Assembly (NCBI GenBank): GCA_900128585.1
Contig: LT642321.1
Location: 1 to 22,907, forward strand
Length of the DNA: 22,907 bases
Origin: Stramenopiles sp. TOSAG23-3
Lineage: Eukaryota; Sar
Direction: 5' to 3'
The notes under the pieces are model-generated. The model was not told the DNA's origin and did no database searches. It worked only from the letters and a program-made list of their open reading frames with translations. Made by a program: the position numbers and the translations under genes. Each line of letters begins with the position of its first letter. Position 1 is the first letter of the stretch. Positions 1 to 8,804 of this stretch are shown here, in pieces.

Positions 1-835
1 CGTACGAGCCTGAGGTTGAGGACAGCGCTCGCTGTACGGATGGTTCAACAAACCGACAATCGACGAACGATGCATAGCTGTACATTTCAAAAATGTCATG
101 CTGAATACTGCTTCGATTCCATTCAATACGGACGGTTTGACCAATTTCACAGTGAACCAAGGGCATCTCTGAAACATTAAACCATTTTTTTCCTGCTGGA
201 ACCATGTAGTCCCAATTAATAACGCGCACTGGCAACGAGCACGATCGTGACTGCGGCGAAGAGGGACACGGTGATCCCCCATTCGTCGCCTCTACCTCAA
301 CATTTAAAGAACGCGACTGTGTGTTGGCAGAGCACACAGTCCAATCCGACCACGACCCGTTGCAGTTCAAACAACTCTGTGATTCCGGCGAAGAGGGGCA
401 TTGGGTCCCACTGCTGCTCGCTGCCTGGGATACTGTGTACGATCTTGTTTTTACGTTGCCGTCGCCGCACGATGACCAGCTCGACCAAGACCCTTCGCAG
501 TTTGTACAAGACCTTGTTTCGGGCGAAGGGCAAGCCGACCCCCCATTGCTCGCGCTCGTCGTAACAGAGTAAGTGCGGCTTTGGCTGCCACCCGTGCACG
601 TGCCCCATGAATTCCACGTTCCTGCGCAGTTTACAGCTGGTGGAGGCGATGGGGATGGGGATGGAGGGCTTGGAGTTGGTGACGACTTTGGCCCCCCCAA
701 CTTTCGATTTCGGTCAAAACGAACACGGTTCAACAGGTTTCTTCCGTCGAAGTAGACGGTCTCGTCCACGTACTGCGCGCTCGTCCCGAGCACAAACAGA
801 GTGTAACAAAGTATGGAAAATATCGACATGGGCAT
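1..835 (-). CDS. Secreted TSP1-repeat / cupredoxin protein, partial (runs off left edge)
   Basis: This is an open minus-strand frame with no stop before the window edge, so the C-terminus is missing (about 278 residues visible). A signal peptide (MSIFSILCYTLFVLGTSA core) is followed by a Pro/Ser linker at bases 679-638. Three thrombospondin type-1 repeats follow at bases 628-506, 499-371 and 364-239. Each has a W-x-x-W pair, six-Cys-like spacing and a CPS(S)P...SC end. A phytocyanin-like cupredoxin domain starts near base 229 (VPAGKKWF, GQTVRIEW, HDIFEM). It has a candidate first copper-ligand His at bases 100-98 and structural Cys at 151-149 and 58-56; the later Cu ligands lie outside the window. 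TSP1 repeats normally mediate extracellular adhesion and the WxxW motif is a C-mannosylation site, so a cell-surface or wall role is inferred. In-frame ATGs lie at 901, 847, 835 and 829; 835 is chosen because it has A at -3 and directly precedes the signal peptide. The gene is divergent from the next secreted-protein gene. Confidence 0.85.
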   Translation of the reverse strand, partial: MPMSIFSILCYTLFVLGTSAQYVDETVYFDGRNLLNRVRFDRNRKLGGPKSSPTPSPPSPSPSPPPAVNCAGTWNSWGTCTGGSQSRTYSVTTSASNGGSACPSPETRSCTNCEGSWSSWSSCGDGNVKTRSYTVSQAASSSGTQCPSSPESQSCLNCNGSWSDWTVCSANTQSRSLNVEVEATNGGSPCPSSPQSRSCSLPVRVINWDYMVPAGKKWFNVSEMPLVHCEIGQTVRIEWNRSSIQHDIFEMYSYASFVDCRFVEPSVQRALSSTSGSY

Positions 836-1710
836 ATTTCTGGACATTAAAGGCGTGGCGTAACGCTTTTCTCTTTTTTCTTGGCGGGAAATGGGACCCA
901 TTCACTAAGCACACTGGTGTTTTCTGCGCAACAATATGGTTACATATATTTGCACCGTTTTGTTGGAGAAGAAGAACAACAAGAAGAGAAAAAAATGGTG
1001 ATGGATGAATGATGAATTTTGCGACTTCTCCTTGCTTTGTTTTCTATTGTATTTCCCTGTTGTATTTTTTTAATTATTGTTCAGAGAGACAAGAACTCTT
1101 TTTTTTGTTCTTCGAATACAAGCTACGGTACCTGGGGCCTTTTTTGTTTTGTACCCAATACCAGGAACGGAAAAACCACAGGAGCACAGGAGGTCTTCTT
1201 CTTAATATTATTTTATTAGTGTATACTGTATAAGCCTAAAGAAAAAGAAAAGAAAAGAAAAGAAAAGAAGAAGAGAAGAAGAGAAGAAGAGAGAAAAAAA
1301 AAGAAAAAAAGAAAAAAAGAAAAGAAAAAAAGAAAAGAAAAGAAAAGAAAAGAAAAGAAAAGAAAAGAAAAGAAAAGAAAAGAAAAGAAAAGAAAAGAAG
1401 AGAAGAGAAGAGAAGAGAAGAGAAGAGAAGAGAAGAAGAGAAGAGAAGAAGAAGAGAGAAAAGAAAAGACGACACACTCATTTTTTAATGATGAGTCCTC
1501 TATCATATATAGTCTATATAATATCTTTCGTCTTTTTTTATTACCTTCTCGTCGTCCATTTTTTTTTATTAATATTAAATTATTATAATAAAAATTATTA
1601 TTATTTGTTGAAGATATTGATTGAATGTCATTGTTAATTAACTGGTTAAACAGCTGAAGTTAACCACATCGGACTATGTGCCACCTTTGTATAGATCCAA
1701 GCATGGTGAT
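836..1710. other. Divergent intergenic region, AT-rich
   Basis: This spacer separates two divergently transcribed secreted-protein genes and presumably holds both promoters. It contains the long purine tract at 1238-1469, one GGTACC site at 1127-1132 and AT-rich runs around 1500-1640. I see no gene in it. The apparent Phe/Leu/Ser reading frames on the minus strand are translations of the purine repeat. Confidence 0.7.
1238..1469. repeat. 232-bp homopurine tract, (GAAAA)n and (GAGAA)n
   Basis: Every base on the plus strand from 1238 to 1469 is A or G. The left third mixes AAAAG and AAG units, the centre is regular GAAAA pentamers and the right part is GAGAA pentamers with AAG interruptions. 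Tracts of this kind are mutable by slippage and can adopt triplex (H-DNA) structures in vitro; any role here is unproven. Confidence 0.95.
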
Positions 1711-2871
1711 ATGCTTTCACTTAGTACAATGTTGAAAAACGCGGCTCTACTTTCACTTCTTTCATTCTTCATTTCCATCAACGCGAATGCAGCCGAAAAG
1801 CGTGGACTCTTCATCAGTGCTATCACTGCAGCAGAAGTTACTGCTTTACCAAGATATATTAACGCGGTGAAGAAAGCAACTTCACCCAGCTATTCGTCGA
1901 CAATCAATAGCTATGTATTTTCACCCATATCATCCAACAAAGGTTTTGCGCATCGTTCACTAGATTCACTTCTTCCAATTATCAAAGACTCTGATGAAAT
2001 CTATATAGGTACTAATTGGATGTCAAACAGTGAGCTCCATCTTCAGGATACCTATTGCGGTCAACTGGTGTTCAACAAAACGTTCGCAGAAGCAGATGCA
2101 CAAGCTTCGGCTCGAGTTGCCGAAGAGTTTGTTCAGCGATATCCGAATGTAAACTTCTCGTGGTATGTTACAGCTGAAAATTTTCTTAATCACTTGGCAC
2201 TCGGTTGCCATGCTGGAGACGCTTGGAACAACACCTACGTAGATGGTCCCACGCTTTCCAAAGCCTTGGGGAAATATCTGAATACTTGGACACGAGCACT
2301 CAACGACGTAAAATTATCAAATCATTTCTTGTGGTCACCTTCCTGCCCGGAGACTAGCTATCGCAATACCAGCAACATGAGCCGTGTTTACCGTGCAAAG
2401 CTACTTGAAGGTTTGGTTATACTTCTCAACGAAGTTCCATTGTTGGATACTTTGGTACTTCAAGATGCAATAGGAAAAGCGTCAAATGTATCGATTCAAG
2501 GTGATATTCAGTATGGCGTTGTTGCAAACGATACAATATTACACGCTAACATGGCACAGGAGGCCATGGTACGAGTGGGAAGGGGCGAAAGAAGGGTAAG
2601 AATTAACATGGAAATGTTTATTCGGTCTGGTCGACGTATTCCTGCCTCTGCTATTGTGGACATGGTCTCGGATCCAATAGAAAATAACGAACGAGTCAAG
2701 GAGTACAACAATGCTGGATTTCATCTCGGACCAAGTTGGGAAATACAGGATTGGTATAAACAAACAATTGTCGGAAAGAATTGGACAAGCAAATGTAGGC
2801 AGTGGTCGCCCTGTAAAATCAATAGATGGGCACCACCGTGTTGCAAACAATACTCAGACATGAATACATGA
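1711..2871 (+). CDS. Secreted DUF4434-like putative glycoside hydrolase (TIM-barrel)
   Basis: A 386-residue product begins with a hydrophobic signal peptide ending near INANAAEKRG and carries several N-x-S/T sites, so it is probably secreted. The body resembles the DUF4434 family, a putative clan GH-A barrel. It has a strand ending SWYVTAENF with a candidate acid/base Glu (residue 156), the family-like LDTLVLQDAIG stretch (about 247-255), VRINMEMF with a candidate nucleophile Glu (301), and a late EYNNAGFHLGPSWEI segment. The assignment rests on remembered motifs, and the substrate is unknown. The C-terminal end is Cys/Trp-rich (CRQWSPC...PPCC). The frame is open from 1678, but that first codon is GTG. 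The first usable ATG is 1711, with another at 1729 that also leaves a signal peptide. Codon use is more AT-rich than in the neighbouring genes. Confidence 0.7.
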   Translation: MLSLSTMLKNAALLSLLSFFISINANAAEKRGLFISAITAAEVTALPRYINAVKKATSPSYSSTINSYVFSPISSNKGFAHRSLDSLLPIIKDSDEIYIGTNWMSNSELHLQDTYCGQLVFNKTFAEADAQASARVAEEFVQRYPNVNFSWYVTAENFLNHLALGCHAGDAWNNTYVDGPTLSKALGKYLNTWTRALNDVKLSNHFLWSPSCPETSYRNTSNMSRVYRAKLLEGLVILLNEVPLLDTLVLQDAIGKASNVSIQGDIQYGVVANDTILHANMAQEAMVRVGRGERRVRINMEMFIRSGRRIPASAIVDMVSDPIENNERVKEYNNAGFHLGPSWEIQDWYKQTIVGKNWTSKCRQWSPCKINRWAPPCCKQYSDMNT

Positions 2872-3612
2872 TCAAATGAGACACACAACTAAAAGAATGA
2901 ATAACTGTGGATAAAGACATCATCCACCGTTCAGATTTATTTTTTGGAAGAAAAACTTTTCGTCTATTAATTATATAGCTATAATATTATACCAAATATA
3001 GCAAAATGGGGGTAAATATAATAATTTATATTTTTTTATATTGAAGAAATAGCCAATAGTCCTCCATAATAATTTATATTTTTTTATATTGAAGAAATAG
3101 CTAATAGTCCTCCTCCTATTACTTGGTATTCCAATTATAATACCTTGGTAGGACTAAAAAATAATAATATTTTATAATAAAAAAAAAGGGATCATTTTTA
3201 TTACAGATAGTACTGTATTTAATACCACCAAGTAATAATACCAATATTTTCGAAATAATACAATAAAATTAATAAAAAATACTGACTGATATAGAAGAAG
3301 ACGATGACATTTCTTTCCCTTCTTATTACTTGGTATAATACAAGCTAGACCAACGCGGGAACTGTGTATCATACGTGGTGGAAACTACCGGCAGCTTAAC
3401 AAGTATGGTACGGGTACCTGTACAACCGAACCTGTACCTTCTTCTGCTTCTCTTGAGTTTGGGGCTCTGAGCAAATTCATTTCCCCTCCCAAACAGATAC
3501 CGTTAAGACTTCACCCGTTCGTTTTTGTTTGTAAAAGGCTGAAGGACAGCGCGTCTGTCCGTACGTTTAGTGTCTAGGATTCCCTTGGTGCCTGTTTACT
3601 TTTAGGCCAACA
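2872..3612. other. Intergenic region, AT-rich, with short repeats
   Basis: No gene is seen. The spacer holds the 48-bp tandem duplication at 3018-3113. TTACTTGGT-type words occur in both orientations near 3119, 3226 and 3326, and one GGTACC lies at 3413-3418. The last 150 bases before 3613 become more GC-rich and probably form the promoter and 5' leader of the TPR/J-protein gene. Confidence 0.6.
3018..3113. repeat. Two tandem copies of a 48-bp unit
   Basis: Bases 3018-3065 and 3066-3113 are identical except for one C/T difference (3053 versus 3101). Each unit runs from ataataattt to tagtcctcc. It is a recent local duplication in non-coding DNA. Confidence 0.9.
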
Positions 3613-4818
3613 ATGGTGGACAGTCAGATAAGGGAACTGCTGAACCGCGGGAACACTGCGTTTTGCCGCCACGACTACGAAGAAGCGCAAGTGTTGTACG
3701 ATAATGCTATTAGTGTGTACGGCAAGCGTGGTTCGGAAGCTGCGATAGACGATAAGCTGATGGCGATCGTGCATTCGAACTTATCTGGTGCTTTGCTTTT
3801 TTTGAACCAAAATGAGAATGCCCTTAGCCACGCCGACAGAGCACTTCAGCTCTGGCCGGAGTATGTCAAGTCTCATGGCCGGCGGGGTGCTGCCCTCTTG
3901 GCTTTGGGGCAAACTGCGGAGTCCGTTCAGTCGTACGAGAACGGCTTGAAACTGTCCTCTGCACACCAAGGAATACTTTCTGGGCTAGATTTTGCAAGGG
4001 CGCAGCACCGAAAGGTACGCCCTGGCGGCCCCGCGACTAACGTGGGAAGCGGGAGGATAGAAGAAGGTTGCACTGGCGGTTCGAAAGGCGGGGACGAAGG
4101 GGTCGACGTGGCGGCGTTCGTCAGGGAAATCGAAGACAGTGAGTTTGTAGCGAAAAGCACGGGCCTTGACGTGGAAGAAGTCGTTAAGGTTGGGGAGACT
4201 TCGGGAAAGGGTGGCAGGGATGAGATGTATACGCTTTCGAAAAAAGACTTTACGGTGGTGGGGACTGCCGGGGAGGAGCTGGACCGCTTGACTCAGAAGA
4301 ATTTCAAATGGTTGAACTTGAACCCGTTCCTCGTTTTGAACTTGCCGACAACGGCCACTGGGGAAGACATTAAACAGCGCTACCGGCAACTGTCTACCCT
4401 GGTGCACCCTGACAAGTGCCGAGACGACCGCAGCCGGGAAGCATTCGAAGAAGTTGACCGGGCATACCACGAGTTGAACGATGAAAAGCGCCGGGAAAAC
4501 GTCGTGGAGCTGATAAAGATGGTCCGGCAATCGGTCATCGATGACATGAAACGAACGTTCGGGAAATCGTACATGTCGCGACGGGAGGAGGTCGACGAAG
4601 CCATCCGCTTAGAAACCATCAAATGCTTCGCGGAGAACGAAAAAAAACGCAGGGATATACAGGACAAACGACAGTCCTATAGGAAACGAGAGGGGGATAA
4701 AAAAGCGGAAGAGAAGAAAAAATTACGAGAAGGTCGTCAAGTCGAACGTGCGTGGCAAAAAGGAATGGACAATCGAGTTGGAAATTGGCGGAATTATAAA
4801 AAACAAAAAACCTCCTAA
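3613..4818 (+). CDS. TPR - DNAJC8-type J-domain co-chaperone fusion
   Basis: The product has 401 residues and starts at the ATG in caacaATGG. Three TPR motifs occupy about residues 5-125. Four of the five carboxylate-clamp positions known from HOP/SGT-type TPRs are present (N14, N56, K86, R90); the first, usually Lys, is L10. This suggests binding to the EEVD tail of Hsp70 or Hsp90. A low-complexity linker precedes a J-domain at about 237-300 with the HPD motif at 265-267, which stimulates Hsp70 ATPase. NPFLVLNLP, RQLSTLVHPDK and AFEEVDRAY match the DNAJC8 (SPF31) subfamily, a spliceosome-associated J-protein. The charged helical tail and the final RVGNWRNYKK (388-397) also match that subfamily. 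The J-domain identification is firm. The DNAJC8 placement is based on the flanking motifs, and the TPR fusion is atypical for it. Confidence 0.87.
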   Translation: MVDSQIRELLNRGNTAFCRHDYEEAQVLYDNAISVYGKRGSEAAIDDKLMAIVHSNLSGALLFLNQNENALSHADRALQLWPEYVKSHGRRGAALLALGQTAESVQSYENGLKLSSAHQGILSGLDFARAQHRKVRPGGPATNVGSGRIEEGCTGGSKGGDEGVDVAAFVREIEDSEFVAKSTGLDVEEVVKVGETSGKGGRDEMYTLSKKDFTVVGTAGEELDRLTQKNFKWLNLNPFLVLNLPTTATGEDIKQRYRQLSTLVHPDKCRDDRSREAFEEVDRAYHELNDEKRRENVVELIKMVRQSVIDDMKRTFGKSYMSRREEVDEAIRLETIKCFAENEKKRRDIQDKRQSYRKREGDKKAEEKKKLREGRQVERAWQKGMDNRVGNWRNYKKQKTS

Positions 4819-5592
4819 AATAATAATTAGTACGGTACGTAGACATCCTACCGGTGGTTAGTAGTCGTCAACTAATTCGCACAATCTATACACAGTGGTA
4901 CCGTACCAAATTCTAGCTGGAAGAATACTCGTACCGGTAGTGTTGTCACATAACCATCTATTCCTCCTCGTAGCTCGTAGTCCACTTCTTATTTATATTA
5001 AGGTAATGAAATTAAGAATTGGAATGCCACGTGTTTCGTATACCTCGAATTCACTGTACATAATATACGTACTTTAGCTAACTTGGATTATATCACGATT
5101 TTAAATCCTACTATGAAAAAAATCAGAAGCTTATTATAAGTATACTACGTCTGTCTCTCCTCTTCCTCTATAAAATATATAATTTAAGTAACAAGTATTA
5201 TAGTCTATAAATAATAGATAGGGGAAATAAACTTATTAGCTATACTTCCTATTATTATTATTATTATTATTATTCTTTTTTTATTTTTTAAAAAATAATT
5301 TATTAATAATAATTATTCTTTATTCTTCTTCTTCTTCTTTTATATAATAAAAAAAAAGAAGAGTTGTTTTTAATGTTAAAATTATAAAAGCGATATAAAA
5401 AAAAGGGAAAGTGGGATAGATACTACTTGAAAAGAAAAAACACCGACCAACCGATTCTAAAAGAAGCTGAAAGACATGTTGTGAATCGTGGGTCTTTGTG
5501 CTTTCTGACCGGTTGCGTACTACGAGAAGAAGAGTGGGGAAGTTTCGAGCAGTACGTATAGTAGTTTTTGGATTTTTTTGGCCGTGGTCGTC
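4819..5592. other. Intergenic region, very AT-rich
   Basis: No gene is seen. It contains a GGTACC at 4897-4902, an (ATT)n microsatellite at about 5250-5273, a short CTT run near 5325-5339 and several A/T homopolymers. The final 100 bases are more GC-balanced and probably carry the 5' leader of the Sel1-repeat gene. Confidence 0.6.
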
Positions 5593-8428
5593 ATGGAGGT
5601 GCTGAAACGGTGGCTGCTGCGGGGCATTTTTCTTGCACTTTTTTTGGACGCGGCGCGGGGAGCTTGGGGGGGTACTGGTGTAGTTAAGAATCCTTACAAG
5701 AGGTATGCGACGTCCTACGATGGCGTGGTTGATGCTCCGAAGGCAATAGAAGAGAGCCTGCCCCGGGACGACCTTACGACGAAAGGTCTCAACGGGAAAG
5801 TCCTGCAAGTGGGAACGATCGTCCGGGCCCAGTGGCGGCGGGGGGAGACGTGGTACACGGGGCATGTAGATTTAGTGAACCCTGATGGCACAGTAGATAT
5901 TCAGTTCGATGACGGCGACTACGAGTGGTTTGTTGAGCCCGAGTTCGTGAAGAAGCTGGAAGGGCGGAAGAAACGGGTGGTAAAGGCGGACAAACCCTTG
6001 GCCCGGCCGGAGCTGAAGCACTTTATGAGCAACGTAGACTATGCGCTGTACGGCGCAAAAAAAACTTTGCCGCGACGGGGAGAGCTGCGGTTTACTAGGG
6101 ACAAGTCTGGGGTTGGGGGGGGCGCCGGTGCATCCCTTGAGGAGCTGGGCGCGAGCCTGGATGAGGAATATCTTCTTGAAATGTCGACCGACGACAAGGA
6201 AATGAAGTGGCTGGTCGCCGCGTCCCAGGCTAAGGCCAACAGCACTCAATGTGGGCGTGGGCACTACGGCCTCGGCGTTGTACATATGATGGAAGACCGC
6301 AAAGCCCAAGCCATGAAACACTTCCAACGTGCTGCAGACTGCGGTAACCCCGCCGCCCAGAGGGTGCTTGGCCTATCCTTTGGCGGGCATCATAAGGCCA
6401 TGACTGCGGACTGGACAGGCGACGGTGGGGAGACGGACACGGCCGCGTCGGGCCCGGCGAGTCCCGTCGACGGGGGGCTGACCGCGAAAGCAGTCTTGCA
6501 CCTGTACTTTGCCGCCATGGGCGGGGATGCCCCTGCGCAGCTAGCCCTTGGAACGAAGCATCTCTACGGCCGAGGGGTTCCAAAAAAGTGTACCGCTGGA
6601 GTTGTGTACCTCCAGGCCGCCGCACAGGCCGCTGTGCAGAGCGTGGAAGACCGGGGGCAGGAGAACATTGTCGAATCGATCCTCCTGTCGGAGCAGATCA
6701 GCGACGGTCTGAGCGGGCGGCGGGCCCGGCGACGGAACGGCAATGGGGGGGGGGGACGGGGACGGGTTGCAGGATGATATCGTCCAGTACCTCAGCTACG
6801 CAGCTCGAAATGGGGACGACTCTGCCCAAACTTCTCTTGGAGAAATTTTTTATTTTGGCATTCGGGGAATACGGCGAGACGCAGTGAAGGCCCGCAAGTA
6901 CTTTGAGCTGAGCGCGAAGCAAGGGAACGAGCGCGCGATGGCGATGCTGGGGCACATGTACACCAGGGGGCATGGGGTGGAGGCCGATAATGCAACGGCG
7001 CTGTCCTGGTTTGAGAAAAGCATTGAGAAGGACGGGAAGACCGCGCATGCCCACCTCGGCATGTTTTACCTGTTCGGGCTGGGCGTGAAGCGCAACGTGA
7101 CAAAAGCCCGCGTCCATTTTCAGCACGCGGCCAACGGGGGGGAGGCAGGCGCCATGCACGGCCTTGGGGTAATGCGAATCAAGGGGCTGGGCGTGCGTCG
7201 CGACTACAAAAAAGCCCTTCAGCTGTTCCAGCGAGGGTCGCGCCAAGGCCACACCTTGGCCCAAAACAAACTTGCTCAAATGACGCTGTTCGGGGTTGGG
7301 ACCTCGCCGTCGTGTGAGGACGCCGCCAAGTCCTTCAAGAGCGTTGCGGAGAAGGGCCCATGGTCCATCAAGCTTCAAAAAGCGTACCGCAAGTTCCAAC
7401 AGGGCGATTCGCATGCGTCCCTCTGGCTTTACCAAATGCTGGCGGGCGAAGGGTACAGTGTGGCAGAAAGTAACGTCGCGTTTTTGCTCGAGCAGGAGGT
7501 CGTGAAGTCTCTGGCGCCCCTAACACAATTAAAGCGCGCTATCTTGCGTTCTCAGACGTTAGGGAACGTTGGGAAAGCCGTGGGTTTGGTGGCAGACGAG
7601 GAGCTCCCCAAAGGGTACTTGGATCAAACTGCCGAGCACAGCGTTGCTTTTTACAGTCTCGCTGCTGAGCAAGGATCGTCCCAAGCTTACGTGAAAATGG
7701 GGGACATGTTCTACTTTGGGTTTGTTGGAAAAGACGACAAGGGCCTGTTCGACTTCAAGAAGGCGGTCTCGCATTACACCATGGCCTCGAAGGCGCGAAA
7801 CGGCCAAGGTCGGTTCAACCTGGGGTACATGTACGAGCATGGGCTAGGCGTGAAGCAAGACCTGCATTTGGCAAAACGATACTACGACGAAACAAAGAGT
7901 CTTGACCCAGAAGGGTTGATGCCGGTGTACCTGGTCCTGTTCCGCATGCGGTTGTGCAAGGCATGGCAAAGCCTGTCGAACAGAGTGTTTCGAACCGGCA
8001 GTTCAACGGACAAGGGGGGTTCAGAGAAGAAAAACGTCCAAAAGAAACTTTTCTCGAAGGACGAGGCCGGGCTCACCATCAAAGCAGGGTCGGTTGTCAC
8101 TGCCCGATGGAAAGGGCGAAAGCACTATTACAGTGGCTACGTTGCGCAAGTAAACAATGATGAAACTGTAGACATACAGTACGACGACGGTGACTTTGAA
8201 CACAACGTACAGTCCCGGTACATCAAACGGAAGCTTCCGGATGCGGTACACCCGTCGTACGGCAAAAGCCTGGAGTCAGACCCGGAAGGAAAGCAGGGTG
8301 GTACCGGAATGTTTCGCCTTCCTTTATTGTTAAACGGCGACGAGTCTGTGTTGGTTCTGGCCGTAACGTGCGCTTTCGCTTGGGTTGTGTACATGACGTG
8401 TGTGATGATTGCAATTGCAGTCGATTAA
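5593..8428 (+). CDS. SEL1L/Hrd3-like ERAD adaptor with two Tudor-like domains; frameshift at 11-G run
   Basis: This is one gene read in two frames: 5593 to about 6745, then about 6745 to 8428. It starts at ATG 5593 (TTG 5578 is not a credible start) with a signal peptide. A Tudor-like domain follows (residues 68-123, VDIQFDDGDYEWFV), then Sel1 repeats. The second frame resumes the same order as SEL1L/Hrd3: DIVQYLSYAARNGD, many Sel1 repeats, and the C-terminal family block FNLGYMYEHGLGVKQDLHLA (bases about 7816-7875). A second Tudor-like domain (VDIQYDDGDFEHNV, about 8078-8233) and one transmembrane helix close the protein. SEL1L/Hrd3 is the ER-luminal scaffold that delivers misfolded glycoproteins to the Hrd1 ubiquitin ligase; the signal-peptide plus C-terminal anchor topology agrees. 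Tudor-like domains are unusual here. The frame changes by +1 at the G run 6745-6755, so a base-calling error or a real mutation are both possible. Confidence 0.88.
6745..6755 (+). other. G11 homopolymer, site of the frame break in the SEL1L-like gene
   Basis: Upstream coding uses one frame and ends at a stop at 6775-6777. Downstream coding continues in the frame shifted by +1. Removing one G, or adding two, would join them. Family-matching sequence flanks both sides closely, so the break lies in a short linker between Sel1 repeat blocks. Confidence 0.9.
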
Positions 8429-8804
8429 ATACAATCATATTATGAATCTTGGGATTCCGCCTCTCCCACAAGTTGCGTGGACATTTTCTGTAACGGTACC
8501 GGTTGTAAGAAGAAGTACGAGGAGTACGACGAAGAAGAATTTTAATACCGGCACCCGTACCAAAAGGAGCATGAAAATTAATTAAAAGCAAAAAATTGGC
8601 TGTTATTTTACGAATCAGTAAGTATGAAAAAACAAGAAAATTGGCTGTTATTTAAGTATGATTAATGAAAATTTATCTTCTGTCCAATATTATAACAAAT
8701 TATATTATTACCAGATTTTAGTTAATCAATATGCTCTTGTCACCTCGTCTTGACTATCATTCTCTGGTATGTACTTAAATGCAAATAATTATGTGTGCAG
8801 TTTA
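8429..8804. other. Convergent 3' spacer with a 17-bp direct repeat
   Basis: This is the shared 3' region of two convergent genes, and no gene is seen in it. The 17-mer aaaattggctgttattt occurs at 8592-8608 and again at 8637-8653 (spacing 45). GGTACC occurs at 8495-8500 with further GTACC words to about 8565. Confidence 0.6.

Noticed and set aside
247-617. Plus-strand frames of 83-105 codons and a minus-strand frame of 106 codons
   Set aside because: They are shadows of the TSP1/cupredoxin gene, whose own minus-strand frame is in a third phase and stays open to the window edge.
1208-1506. Three minus-strand frames rich in Phe, Leu and Ser
   Set aside because: They are translations of the homopurine microsatellite and have no protein-like composition.
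1678-1710. Upstream starts at non-ATG codons (GTG 1678; likewise TTG 5578, GTG 10898 on minus, TTG 18221)
   Set aside because: In a nuclear eukaryotic gene these are not credible starts. A good ATG lies a few codons downstream in each case.
6743-6780. Programmed +1 ribosomal frameshifting or a short intron as the explanation of the frame break
   Set aside because: No slippery-site context other than the G run and no convincing GT...AG pair was seen. A homopolymer length error or slippage is simpler.
6698-7435. 245-codon antisense frame over the Sel1-repeat gene
   Set aside because: It is a shadow of the Sel1-repeat coding sequence and contains no recognisable domain.
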